A stretch of 64,000 bases of DNA, from assembly GCA_944376605.1 (NCBI GenBank), contig CALWDE010000003.1, positions 209,746 to 273,745 on the forward strand, written 5' to 3'. Source of the stretch: an uncultured Bacilli bacterium (GTDB lineage Bacteria; Bacillota_I; Bacilli_A; RFN20; CAG-826). The position numbers were made by a program, and so were the translations under genes. This document shows positions 16,856 through 27,200 of the stretch, in pieces (positions within the stretch are counted from its first letter, which is position 1; every line of letters starts with the position of its first letter). Under the pieces are notes generated by a model. The model did no database searches and was not told where the DNA came from. It was given only the letters and a program-made list of their open reading frames with translations.

Positions 16856-17346
16856 TAATAGCCACCATCCTGTCTTGCGTAATTAATTTCTAGTTTTGCG
16901 TAGTAAGCCTTTTTTCCTTCTGCAAAATCAGCACCAAGAAGAGGAAGCAAATTTAAATAAGCAGAAAAGAGCATGGCATATGCTTGCGGCTTAATCTCAC
17001 TCACTAATTCTCCTGCTAAATGGTAACACTTTAAAATTTGTTCTACCAAAGAGCAACTTTCTAAGCGCATTTCATGCTCATAAGATTCCACGCCTAGAGC
17101 GATGCCAAGAGAAAGCAAGAAGTGAAGACCATCCGCCCACTCCTCGAGAATCACCTCTTTTGGAGAGGGGCCTTTATAAGACCAGTACTTAAAGCAGCGT
17201 GTCTCATTGGCCATCTCTCCCAGTTCCACAAGGAATGCTAAAACGCGTTCCTTCATGGTTTTTTCATAAGGTGCGTGATGTTCTTCAATAATTCTTGCAT
17301 CAAGTTTTTGTTGAGCAACAAATAGCTCACTTAAACTCTCTCTCAC
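16855..17346 (-). CDS. dut: Dimeric all-alpha dUTPase (dUTP diphosphatase)
   Basis: 163 aa from a GTG at 17346 that overlaps the glgP TGA (GTGA) and has AGAGGGG upstream; an ATG at 17379 is in frame but lies inside glgP. QQKLDARI, RVLAFLVELGEMANETRCFKYWS and EEWADGLHFLLSLG are the metal-binding helices of the dimeric dUTPase/MazG superfamily. It hydrolyses dUTP to dUMP and PPi. Being embedded in a glycogen operon is unusual; the link may be only convenience. Confidence 0.88.
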   Translation of the reverse strand: MRESLSELFVAQQKLDARIIEEHHAPYEKTMKERVLAFLVELGEMANETRCFKYWSYKGPSPKEVILEEWADGLHFLLSLGIALGVESYEHEMRLESCSLVEQILKCYHLAGELVSEIKPQAYAMLFSAYLNLLPLLGADFAEGKKAYYAKLEINYARQDGGY

Positions 17347-19781
17347 TTTTTCCCCTCTAAAAGGCGTTCTAAGTGCCAAATATCACGGTTATATTCTTCA
17401 ATGGTGCGGTCACTGGAGAAATAACCACTGCTGGCGATGTTATGAATAGCAGCTTCTGCCCACTTTGAGGTGTCGCTATAGAAATCATCCGCTTTTTTGC
17501 TTGCTTTCAAATAACTATGGAAGTCTTTCAAAATAAGGAACTGATCGCCATGATTCATAATCTCATCAAAGATATAGCGGAAACGGTCACCTTTGCCAAA
17601 GGCCCAAGGACCATTAAAGAGAGAATCCATGACATTTTTAATATCATGATCGCTGTTATATAAGTCCCAAGGATTGTAGTTACCAGATGCAAAAAGCTCA
17701 TTCACTTCAGGCTCTGTAAGACCGAAGATAATTTCGTTTTCTTTTCCTGCTAAATCGGCAATTTCGATATTGGCTCCGTCTAAAGTTCCAAGTGTTAAAG
17801 CACCATTCATCATGAACTTCATGTTACTTGTTCCCGAAGCTTCTTTTCCAGCTGTAGAAATTTGCTCAGAAATATCTGTCGCAGGAATGATACGTTCTGC
17901 TAAAGAAACGCCATAATTCTCCACAAAGCAAACTTTCATAAAGCGAGAAGCTTTTTCATCAGAATTAATGACATTTTGCACAGATAAGATCAGTTCAATG
18001 ATGCGCTTTGCGTACTCATAAGAAGGAGCGGCTTTTGCTCCAAAAATATAAGTATGAGGAATCATTTTGAAATTAGGATCATTTTGTATTTTTTGATAAA
18101 GATACATGAGACGGAACACGTTCATAATTTGTCTCTTATAAGCGTGTAATCTCTTAATCTGTGAGTCAAAAATACTGTTTGGATCAAGCTCGATACCATA
18201 CGTTTTCTTTGCAAAAGCGGCAAATTCTTTCTTATTTTCGAGCTTGATGGCCATGACTTCTTTCTTTGTCGTTTCATCGCTGGCGTAATCATTAAATTTA
18301 ATGAGATCTTCTGGATGCATAATCCAGGAATCGCCAATACGCGAAGAAATTAACTCAGCAAGTTTGGGGTTGCTATAAAGTAACCAGCGGCGGTGAGTGA
18401 CCCCGTTTGTCTTATTATTGAACTTTTCTGGGAAAGTTTCATAGAAAGCGCGGAAGGTAAAGTTTTCTAAGATGTTCGTGTGTAATTTTGCAACACCATT
18501 TACCGAGAAACCCGCATAAATTGCCATGTTTGTCATGTGGATTTGCCCATCTTTAATGATGCGCATTTGGTACTTCTTCCCTTCGTCAATACCTTGTTCA
18601 TTCATAAAGGCATTAAAGCGGCGATCAATTTCTTCAATGATCATATAAATACGAGGAAGGAGCATTTGTACATAGTGAACCGGCCATCTCTCAAGCGCTT
18701 CTGGCATGACAGTATGATTGGTATAAGCGATGCTCTTTTGTACGCATTTCCAAGCATCATCCCATCCCCAGCCATATTCATCCATTAAAAGACGCATCAT
18801 TTCAGGAATCGCTAAAATGGGGTGCGTGTCATTTAACTGGAACACATAATGTTCATGGAAGTGTTCTAATGAGCCATATCGCCGCATTTCTCCGCGCATA
18901 GTAGACTGAAGTCCTGCAGAAACTAAGAAATATTGCTGGCGAAGGCGGAGTAAACGTCCGTGCTCAGTAGAATCATCAGGATATAAACCGAAGGTTAACT
19001 CTTTTAAGGTCGATAAATATTCATTAAAAGAGCAATCAGTGGGGAGATTTTCTGTGCTAGGCTCAGCCGACCATAAACGTAAGGTGTTAGCAACCTTGTT
19101 ATGATAACCAACCACTGATACATCATAAGGAACAGCGCGAATGGCTCTCGCATTCACTAAGCGAATAGCATAATTTCCGTCTGGTTTTAGATAGGTTTCC
19201 GCGTTGCCGTAGAACTTTACCTCTACAGCGTGCTTTGGCTTTCTCACCTCAAAAACAAAACCATCGGAAAGCCATTGGTCTGGTAATTCTACCTGCTTTC
19301 CATCAACAAACTTTTGTCTAAAAAAGCCGTAATCATAACGGATAGTGTTGCCATGTAAAGGATAGCCAAGAGATGCTGCGCTATCTAAGAAGCAGGCAGC
19401 AAGTCTTCCAAGACCACCATTTCCAAGTCCAGCATCGGGTTCTTGATCTTCGAGTTCATTAATATCAACGCCTAAATCTGCTAATCCGTCCTTGGCAATC
19501 TTATAAACGCCAAGGTTTTGCATATTATTTAAAAGCAAACGGCCAATTAAGAACTCCATGGAGAAATAAATGCACTGTTTTTTGGCATTTTTTAAAATAT
19601 CTTCACGGCAAATTCTCCAGTCTTTTCCGGCATAATCTCTCACCATTTCTCCTAAAACGACATAACGTTCTGTAATGTGAGAATCTTTGACCGAACGGCC
19701 GTATCTTTCTTCTAAGCGACGTGCGAATTCTTCTTTAAAAGCAGTTTTATTCGCAAACATATCGTTGCTAATTTGTTTCAT
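17343..19781 (-). CDS. glgP: Glycogen/starch/maltodextrin phosphorylase
   Basis: 812 aa, the normal length for this GT35 enzyme. The pyridoxal phosphate site is EASGTSNMKFMMNGALTLG (Lys in NMKF), with QLNDTHPILAIPEM and KTNGVTHRRWLL also conserved. It releases glucose-1-phosphate from alpha-1,4 glucan in the cytoplasm. Its start lies 4 nt after the glgB stop, and glgB's end supplies the translation context, so the two are one operon. Together with the branching enzyme it implies a glycogen cycle, though glgC and glgA are not in this window. Confidence 0.97.
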   Translation of the reverse strand: MKQISNDMFANKTAFKEEFARRLEERYGRSVKDSHITERYVVLGEMVRDYAGKDWRICREDILKNAKKQCIYFSMEFLIGRLLLNNMQNLGVYKIAKDGLADLGVDINELEDQEPDAGLGNGGLGRLAACFLDSAASLGYPLHGNTIRYDYGFFRQKFVDGKQVELPDQWLSDGFVFEVRKPKHAVEVKFYGNAETYLKPDGNYAIRLVNARAIRAVPYDVSVVGYHNKVANTLRLWSAEPSTENLPTDCSFNEYLSTLKELTFGLYPDDSTEHGRLLRLRQQYFLVSAGLQSTMRGEMRRYGSLEHFHEHYVFQLNDTHPILAIPEMMRLLMDEYGWGWDDAWKCVQKSIAYTNHTVMPEALERWPVHYVQMLLPRIYMIIEEIDRRFNAFMNEQGIDEGKKYQMRIIKDGQIHMTNMAIYAGFSVNGVAKLHTNILENFTFRAFYETFPEKFNNKTNGVTHRRWLLYSNPKLAELISSRIGDSWIMHPEDLIKFNDYASDETTKKEVMAIKLENKKEFAAFAKKTYGIELDPNSIFDSQIKRLHAYKRQIMNVFRLMYLYQKIQNDPNFKMIPHTYIFGAKAAPSYEYAKRIIELILSVQNVINSDEKASRFMKVCFVENYGVSLAERIIPATDISEQISTAGKEASGTSNMKFMMNGALTLGTLDGANIEIADLAGKENEIIFGLTEPEVNELFASGNYNPWDLYNSDHDIKNVMDSLFNGPWAFGKGDRFRYIFDEIMNHGDQFLILKDFHSYLKASKKADDFYSDTSKWAEAAIHNIASSGYFSSDRTIEEYNRDIWHLERLLEGKK

Positions 19782-19784
19782 AAA

Positions 19785-21845
19785 TTATTTTCCTTTTTTC
19801 GTTTTTGCTTTACTAACTTTTGTGTGCGCAGGAGATTTTGCTCCTTTTGCCTCTCCTTTTTTACTCTTTTTTTCGCTTAAAGGAAGCACCCGAATCGGTT
19901 TTTTTCTTCCTTTAAAGATAGGATCAGGATCTTTTGGAGTAACTTCTAAGACAGAAACTGTGCTATTCGGAGAACGTTTTTCTTTCTCAATATGGCGCTT
20001 AAAAATCATCGAGGCATAGGCGCCAAGTTTGATAGAAATATGGTAAGGGCGTCCTTCTGGTGCACCAGGATAAGAAGTGCAAGGGAGGCCGTTATAGTTG
20101 TTCCAACCTCCATAAACATCCTTATCGCTATTAAAGAGTTCTTCATAGACCCCTTCATGCATACAACCAACCTCATATCCTTCGTAATAATTTGGAGTCA
20201 TATTAAAGACGAAGAGCAAGTCAGAATCGCCATATTCTCTTTCAAAAGCAAATACAGACTGATCACAGTTATCCACCATCGTCCACTGGAAACGAGCAGG
20301 GTTATACTCTTCCATATGCATTGCGTCTTCTGCCTGATAAATAAGATTTAAATCACGAATGAGGCGCCGTACCGAGTCATGTTTGGGGAAACTTAATAAA
20401 TTCCAAGGAAGAGAACGAAGCTCATTCCATTCATCAAAGGAAGCAAGTTCATTCCCCATAAAAGAAAGCTTTTTCCCGGGATGGGCATACTGATAAGTGT
20501 ATAAATTCCTTAAAAGGGCAAACTTTGTATCATAATCGCCATAAAGTTTGTTGATGATGGTTCCTTTTCCGTGCACTACCTCGTCATGGCTTAAAGGAAG
20601 AAGGAAATTTTCACTAAAGAAATAGGCCATCGAGAAAGTCAGTTTGTTATGTTCCCATTTTTTATAGATAGGGTCTTTGGAATAATACTTTAACGTATCA
20701 TTCATCCAGCCTAAATCCCACTTATAGTCAAAGCCAAGTCCCCCATACTCTAAAGGCTTTGTTACGCCAGTAAAATCAGTAGAGTCTTCTGCAATCATCA
20801 TCACATCGGGATGCTCATAATGAATTTTGCCGTTTAAGCGGCGGATAAATTCGGTGGCTCCTGTATTTTCACCTTTTGCCTTATTCCCGTCCCAATAAAC
20901 AATATTACTTACCGCATCTACGCGAATTCCGTCGAAGTGATAATAAGAGAGGAAATAATTCATGGCCGACATTAAGAAGGAACGTACCGGATCTTTTCCT
21001 AAATCAAATTGGCAGGAGCCCCAAGGACTATACATATGCACGGGATCACTATATTCATATAAAGGAGTACCATCAAAATCACGTAAGGCATAATAGTCGG
21101 TTGCAAAATGCACCGGAGCGAAGTCTAAAATCGCCCCAATGCCCGCTTGATGGAGACGGTTTACAAAACTCATTAATTGTTTCGGATTGCCATAACGTCC
21201 ATCTACCGAATAAAAACCAGTCGCTTGGTATCCCCAAGAGCCCGCAAAAGGATGCTGGACAATTGGCATAATCTCAACATGGGTGTAACCCATCTCTTGT
21301 AAATAAGGGATTAAATCGTCCGCAACTTCTTCATAAGAAGGTTTTCTGCCATCTCTTTCTCCTCGCCAAGAGCCAAGATGCATTTCGTAGATAGAAAGCG
21401 GCTTATCAAAGTTTCTATCGCGCTCACGCATCCATTTTCCATCGTCCCACGGAAAGCCTTCAATATCATAAAGTTTGCTGCATGAAGCAGGAGCAACCTC
21501 ACTAAAGAAAGCGAAGGGATCTGCCTTATCCACCCATTCCCCACGGGCATTTTTGAAGTGGAACTTATAAGTTTGATAGTTATATAAATTAGGAACAAAA
21601 GTTTCATAAACCCCAGAATCATCAATTTTATTCATAGGATTTCTTTCTGGGTTCCAATCGTTCCATTCGCCAATCACAGACACTTGCTGCGCTAAGGGAG
21701 CGTACAAACGAAACCAAACACCAGAAACATTATGTGTTTCACCTTTTTCGTCTGGTAATGGGCAATAACCAAAATGAGCGCCAAAGTATTTATATGCGTC
21801 AATCGATTGCCCCATTAGATAATCGTAGAGGATGCCGTAAGCCAT
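19785..21845 (-). CDS. glgB: 1,4-alpha-glucan branching enzyme
   Basis: 686 aa: CBM48 N-terminal module (residues ~30-130, GVWFRLYAPLAQQVSVIGEWNDW), then a GH13 barrel with DFAPVHFA, GIRVDAVSNI (nucleophile Asp), MIAEDST (Glu) and LPLSHDEVVHGK (Asp), and a C-terminal beta domain. The last ~55 residues are a Lys/Ser/Pro-rich tail (KKSKKGEAKGAKSPAHTKVSKAK) not needed for catalysis. It makes alpha-1,6 branches in glycogen. First gene of the glgB-glgP-dut operon; AAAGGAG precedes the ATG. Confidence 0.96.
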   Translation of the reverse strand: MAYGILYDYLMGQSIDAYKYFGAHFGYCPLPDEKGETHNVSGVWFRLYAPLAQQVSVIGEWNDWNPERNPMNKIDDSGVYETFVPNLYNYQTYKFHFKNARGEWVDKADPFAFFSEVAPASCSKLYDIEGFPWDDGKWMRERDRNFDKPLSIYEMHLGSWRGERDGRKPSYEEVADDLIPYLQEMGYTHVEIMPIVQHPFAGSWGYQATGFYSVDGRYGNPKQLMSFVNRLHQAGIGAILDFAPVHFATDYYALRDFDGTPLYEYSDPVHMYSPWGSCQFDLGKDPVRSFLMSAMNYFLSYYHFDGIRVDAVSNIVYWDGNKAKGENTGATEFIRRLNGKIHYEHPDVMMIAEDSTDFTGVTKPLEYGGLGFDYKWDLGWMNDTLKYYSKDPIYKKWEHNKLTFSMAYFFSENFLLPLSHDEVVHGKGTIINKLYGDYDTKFALLRNLYTYQYAHPGKKLSFMGNELASFDEWNELRSLPWNLLSFPKHDSVRRLIRDLNLIYQAEDAMHMEEYNPARFQWTMVDNCDQSVFAFEREYGDSDLLFVFNMTPNYYEGYEVGCMHEGVYEELFNSDKDVYGGWNNYNGLPCTSYPGAPEGRPYHISIKLGAYASMIFKRHIEKEKRSPNSTVSVLEVTPKDPDPIFKGRKKPIRVLPLSEKKSKKGEAKGAKSPAHTKVSKAKTKKGK

Positions 21846-21963
21846 ATTTTTACTCCTTTTTCCTTTTTCCTATGCAAAGTCTACCAGCAAACAAGCACTT
21901 CGCGCATGGAAAAAGAATAAAAGGGCGGTTAGAATGCCTTCTAGTGAGAAAAAAGGAGTCAAA

Positions 21964-23169
21964 ATGATTAAGGTTATAGCAGTCAATGCCGGTTCATCCT
22001 CTATTAAATACAAGTTATACGAAATGCCAGAAGAAAAAGTCATTGCCTCTGGTATGGTAGAAAGAATTGGTCACGAAGATGCCATCTTTAAATTTAAAGG
22101 AGGAAAGGAAGATAAAAAAGATATCCTCCCTATTTTAGATCACGCAAAAGGAGTGGAACTGATTCTCAAAGCGTTAGAAAGCTCGGGAGTGGTTGCCTCT
22201 TTAAAAGAAATTGCTGTTGTCGGGCACCGCGTGGTACAAGGCGGAAAATATTTTGCAAAAAGTGCCTATTTTACGGAAGAAAATGAAGAGAAAATTCGCG
22301 AATTAATCCCTTTAGATCCTCTGCACGCGCCTGCCCATTTACTTGGTTTCCACGCTTTTAAAGAAGCTCTTCCTGAAGCCAAGGCCATTGCCGTATTCGA
22401 TACCGCCTTCCACCGCACCATGGAAGAGGAAGATAGCATCTTCCCTATTCCAGAAGAATGGACAGAAAAATATGATTGCCGCCGCTATGGCGCGCATGGC
22501 ACTTCCCATCAATATTTAGCGGAAAAGGCGATTCACGACTATTTCCATGATAAAAAGGACACAAGAATTATTACTTGTCATATTGGTTCTGGTGCATCTT
22601 TAGCGGCAATACGCGATGGAAAATGCGTGGCAACATCGATGGGCCTTACTCCTTTAGGAGGAGTTATGATGGGCACTCGCTCCGGTGATATTGACCCAAG
22701 TGTATTAGACTACATCAGTACTTGCACAGGAAAAGACGTTCACGAAATCTATGAAATTTTAAATAGAGAATCTGGTCTTCTTGGTGTTTCTGGCGGACTT
22801 TCCAATGATACAAGAGACATTGAAGAGGCTATGAAAAATGGCAATCCAAAGGCGCTTCGCGCGGCGAACTTATTTGCACGAAGAATCGCCGATTATATCG
22901 GACAATATTTTGTTCGTCTTGGCGGAGTAGATATGATTATCTTCAGCGCTGGGATCGGGGAAAATAGCGAAACCTTCCGTGAACTTATCTTAAAAAGATG
23001 TCAGGAAGCACTACACCTAGAAATTGACTGGGAAAAGAATATTAGCTATAACCGCAAAGAGGGTCTTATCAGTAAACCGTCTTCGCAAATCCAAGTAGCC
23101 ATTATTCCTACCGATGAAGAGGTTATGATTGCCCGTGACTGCTACAAAGCTTGGGAGGGTACCCTTTAA
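21964..23169 (+). CDS. ackA: Acetate kinase
   Basis: About 400 aa from the ATG at 21964 (MIKVIAVNAGSSSIKYKLYEM), with AAAGGAG just upstream; a longer frame begins at 21934 but would include this RBS. ASKHA-fold motifs are present: VNAGSSS, FDTAFH, CHIGSGASLAAI, TRSGDIDPS and FSAGIGENS. It makes ATP from acetyl phosphate, the energy-yielding end of fermentation. A TTAGAAT -10 is at about 21930. The next gene overlaps its TAA (TAATG). Confidence 0.97.
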   Translation: MIKVIAVNAGSSSIKYKLYEMPEEKVIASGMVERIGHEDAIFKFKGGKEDKKDILPILDHAKGVELILKALESSGVVASLKEIAVVGHRVVQGGKYFAKSAYFTEENEEKIRELIPLDPLHAPAHLLGFHAFKEALPEAKAIAVFDTAFHRTMEEEDSIFPIPEEWTEKYDCRRYGAHGTSHQYLAEKAIHDYFHDKKDTRIITCHIGSGASLAAIRDGKCVATSMGLTPLGGVMMGTRSGDIDPSVLDYISTCTGKDVHEIYEILNRESGLLGVSGGLSNDTRDIEEAMKNGNPKALRAANLFARRIADYIGQYFVRLGGVDMIIFSAGIGENSETFRELILKRCQEALHLEIDWEKNISYNRKEGLISKPSSQIQVAIIPTDEEVMIARDCYKAWEGTL

Positions 23170-24164
23170 TGGCCAAGACAGCTCTCGACCTATATATCAA
23201 GAAAAACGCTGCTATCTTTAAAGCACTTCGCAAAGAGATTTTAGCTTTTGACCGCATTTGTGTTTTCCGCCATATTAAACCGGATTATGACGCGTTAGGT
23301 TGCCAGTTTGGCATGGTAGAGTTTTTAAAAGCGAACTTCCCCGAAAAAGAAATTCATCAAGTTGGAGATACGCATCCTGTCTTTGTCCCGCGCTTATTTG
23401 AAGCACCGGAAAAGTTACCAAACTCCTGGTTTGATGAAGATTTTTTAGCGATTGTGTTAGACGTTGGTGATCAAGCACGTATTGCCGATCCCCGTTTCTT
23501 AAAAGCCAAAAAGGTTATCAAATTAGACCACCATCCTTTTAATCTTCCTGATGTTAGTCATCTCTCTTTTGTTGATGAAGAGACTGCTTCTTGCGGGGAG
23601 ATTGTTACCGCCTTTTTAAAGAGTTTTGGTAAAAAAGTGAAGTGGACGAAGGAAGCTGCAAAAGCTTTATATATCGCGATTGTTGGCGATAGTGGACGCT
23701 TTATGTATTCATCCACTTCCCCTTTAACATTTAGCGCGGCAGCCTACCTTATCGATCAAGGAATTGATATTCGTAGCATTTATTTGTCAATGTATGAGAA
23801 AACCATTGATGACTTGGCTTTTCAAAAGTATGTCCTCAATCACTATGTCGTAACCGAAAAAGGAGTTGCCTATTATTTGCTTTCTGATGATGGGCTAAAA
23901 GAACTCGGTTTAACTTCCGAAAGAGGCAAAGAACACGTCAATATGTTCTCGAATATTGAAGGGATTGAAGCTTGGTGCAGTATCACGCAAGATAATGATC
24001 CAAAAGAACCTTGTTGGCGTATCTCTATCCGCAGCAAAAAGAAAGACATTTCCAAGGTTGCTCAAAAGTGGGGCGGTGGAGGTCATCCCCAAGCCTCCGG
24101 AGCAAAGATCAAAGATTTAACGGAACTAGATGCCTTTATTGCTGATTTAAATGCTTTGTTCTAA
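23169..24164 (+). CDS. DHH/DHHA1 phosphoesterase, NrnA-like oligoribonuclease/pAp phosphatase
   Basis: 331 aa from the ATG overlapping the ackA stop. DHH motifs run in order: HIKPDYDALGCQFG, VLDVGDQARIADPR, KLDHHPFN, then the C-terminal DHHA1 domain with WGGGGHPQASGAK. The family degrades nanoRNA and 3'-phosphoadenosine-5'-phosphate; related paralogues cleave cyclic dinucleotides, so the substrate is inferred. In Bacillus the nrnA gene likewise lies near dnaE. The coupling to ackA is local. Confidence 0.9.
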   Translation: MAKTALDLYIKKNAAIFKALRKEILAFDRICVFRHIKPDYDALGCQFGMVEFLKANFPEKEIHQVGDTHPVFVPRLFEAPEKLPNSWFDEDFLAIVLDVGDQARIADPRFLKAKKVIKLDHHPFNLPDVSHLSFVDEETASCGEIVTAFLKSFGKKVKWTKEAAKALYIAIVGDSGRFMYSSTSPLTFSAAAYLIDQGIDIRSIYLSMYEKTIDDLAFQKYVLNHYVVTEKGVAYYLLSDDGLKELGLTSERGKEHVNMFSNIEGIEAWCSITQDNDPKEPCWRISIRSKKKDISKVAQKWGGGGHPQASGAKIKDLTELDAFIADLNALF

Positions 24165-24171
24165 AAAAATT

Positions 24172-24198
24172 GACGGAGTTTCTCACTCCGTCTTTTTT
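24172..24198 (+). terminator. Intrinsic terminator of ackA-nrnA
   Basis: GACGGAG-TTTCTCA-CTCCGTC followed by TTTTTT. Confidence 0.92.
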
Positions 24199-24232
24199 GT
24201 TTCCTTAACTCCTCGAACTCTCTTTTCTTCGT

Positions 24233-24238
24233 TATAAT
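24233..24238 (+). promoter_or_regulatory. -10 box of dnaE, 6 nt from the ATG
   Basis: TATAAT, six bases (TTAGCG), then the ATG at 24245. No Shine-Dalgarno in the leader space. The adjacent GAACTCTC-rich upstream stretch resembles the region before the DUF523 promoter. Confidence 0.6.
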
Positions 24239-24244
24239 TTAGCG

Positions 24245-27200
24245 ATGAGTTTTATCGCTTTAAATACGTATAGCGGCTTTACTTACTTACAGAGTGCCTT
24301 TACCCCAGAAACCCTTATCGACTACACAAAGAAGATGGGCTACTCTGCTTGTGCTTTATGTGATTTAAACACTCTTGCAGGATATGCGCCTTTTACACAT
24401 AGCTGCTTGAAGAAAGGGATAAAACCTATTTACGGCACGCATTTTTCCCTTTTTCCTGAGTTATGCCTATTTGTTTTAAATGAAAAAGGCTATCAAAACT
24501 TACTTCTTTTAGAAGAAAAAAGAGTTAATCTCACTTTAAAAGAAGAAGATTTTTATCGGCATAGTGAAGGTTTATACGCTGTCATTTCTTTAAAAGAAAA
24601 AATTAGTTATCCTTCTTCTTTTTGGGAGAAGTTAGCGAAAGCTTATTCGCATCTTTCTTTAGGATTACCAAAAAGCAAAGATGAAAATTTTCTGCGTTAT
24701 TGGCGGGATTTTGCAAAAAGCCATTCCCTAGACATTATGGCTTTTCCTGCGATTCGCTACCCCAAAAAAGAGGATGCGGTAAGTCTTCTTATTTTAAATG
24801 CTATTCGTAGCAGAGAAACTCTTACTGTTCAAAAGGCGGAAGGAGAAGAATTTTTCCCTAGTTTAGAAGAGCTAAAAAAATATTACTTAGAGGAAGAAAT
24901 TGAAAAAACAAATGAGGTTTTGCAAAGTTCTTCTTTCTCCTACATCCAAAAAAGAGGAAGTTTACTCCGCTTCCCTGAAGCAAAAGAGATGGGAGCGGAT
25001 GCTTACTTAAGCGCTTTAGCGCATCAAAAATTAAAAGAAAAAGGGAAAGATAATCCTGCCTATCTAGCGCGCTTAGAAGAAGAGCTTTCCATTATTGCCA
25101 AAATGGGATATTCCGATTATTTCCTTATTGTTGCCGATTATGTATCTTTTGCCAAAAAGAGAGGAATTTTGGTAGGACCAGGAAGAGGTTCTGGAGCAGG
25201 GTCTCTTGTTTCTTATGCGCTTGGAATTGTTCAGCCCGATCCTTTAGAGCACGGCCTTCTTTTTGAACGCTTTTTAAATCCAGAAAGACAAAGTATGCCC
25301 GATATTGACGTGGACTTTGAAGATACTAGAAGAGAAGAAGTTGTCGCCTATCTTTCAGAAAAGTATCAAAAAGAGAGATGCGCGCATGTTCTTACCACGC
25401 AAACAATTGGAGCAAAAGAAGCTTTGCGTGATATTGGCAGAGTCTATTCGATCCCTGTTCATGACATTAATTTATTATGTGGAAGCATCTTAAATGAAAA
25501 AATCTCTTTGCGCGAAGATTACAAAACAAATCCCATCTTCCGTGATTATGTAAAAAGCGACACTTATTATCTCAATATTGTCTCTTTAGCAGCCAAAATA
25601 GAAGGACTTCCCCGACAAGCTGGTTTACATGCTGCTGGGATTCTTCTCAATGAAACCCCTTTAGCAAAAGTACTTCCTATTGAACTCTCTCCTTCTGAAG
25701 GACAAATTGCGCAGCTAGAAAAAGATTATTTAGAAGAACAAGGATTTTTAAAAATGGACCTTCTGGGACTACGAAATTTGTCCCTTATTCGTTCTATTTT
25801 AGAAAGCATAGAAGAGGAAGAAGGCGTCCATTTAACTTATGAAGAGTTACCAATCCGCGATAAAGAAGCTTTGTCTTTGATTGAAAAAGGCGAGACGATG
25901 GGACTATTTCAGCTCGAAAGTCCAGGTATGAAAAACGCGATTCGCCTTGTAAGGCCAGAACGCTTTGAAGATGTTGCTGCGATTGAAGCCCTTTTCCGTC
26001 CTGGACCAATGGAACAAATCTCCACCTATGCAAAGCGGAAGGCAGGAGAAGAGAAAACTACTTATTTATTCCCGGAATTAGAACCGATTTTAAAAGAAAC
26101 ATACGGCATTATCGTCTATCAAGAACAGATTATGGAAATATGCCGAAGTTTGGCAGGGATGGAGTATGGAGAAGCGGATTTATTCCGCCGGGCAATTTCT
26201 AAAAAAGACCACGAAAAATTACTTTCCTTGAAGCCCCGGTTTGTAGAAGCGGTCATCAAAAAAGGAAAGAAAGAGAAAGAAGCTGAAGCTTTGTATGCCT
26301 TAATTGAGCGCTTCGCAAACTACGGTTTTAATAAATCACACGCGGTATCTTATGCCTATTTAACTTGCCAAATGGCTTATTTAAAAGCGCACTTCCCTAA
26401 AGAATTTTATTCTTGCATCTTAGCTACGATGAATAGCGAAGAAAAGAAGTTCCGTAATACCTTATCCGAACTAAAAAGAAGGGGAGTAAAGCTTCTGTTA
26501 CCTTCGCTTAACGCTTCTGCTTTCTCTTTTCACGCAGAAAAAGATGGTATCCGTTCTCCTTTGTCCTTTATCAAAGGAATTCCTTCCTCTTTGACGCTCT
26601 CTCTTACCGAAGAAAGACTTGAAAAGGGTGAATATCTCGACTTTTTTGATTTTGCAAAAAGAGCAAAAGGTTATGGTTTAACTCTTCCCTATCTTATCCG
26701 TCTTATCGACGGAGGCGCTTGCGACTGTTTCCACAAAAATAGGGCAACTTTACGCGCTACTGCCGCTAGTGCTCTCCATTATGCCGAAATGTTTGTGGGG
26801 CAAGATGGCCAAACAGTCTTTTTAAACCTTGCCATTGAAAAGCCTTCTTATCAGGAAAGAGAAGAGGACTATTTAGTAAAGCTTGAGGCGGAGAAAGAAG
26901 CGCTTGGCATTATGCTATCTGGCTCTCCTTTATCTGCCTTCCGTGCAACCATTCAAAAGCGCGGCGCAATAGCTCTTTCTGATTTAGATGATTCCCCCTC
27001 CCCTGCTTGGACATACGGCATGATTAAAAGCGTAGAAGCTAGAACGACAAAAAACGGCAGACAAATGGCTTTTGTAGAACTGATGGATGAAACATCAGAA
27101 GTGCGTTTTACTCTTTGGGGAGAAACTTATTCTCGTTATTACTCTTATCTAAAAGTAGATCGACCTATTTTAGCCTTAACTAGACGCAACTTTTATCAAA

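Noticed and set aside
20876..21271. 131-aa plus-strand frame within glgB
   Set aside because: Shadow of the GH13 catalytic region; His/Pro/Asn-rich artefactual composition.
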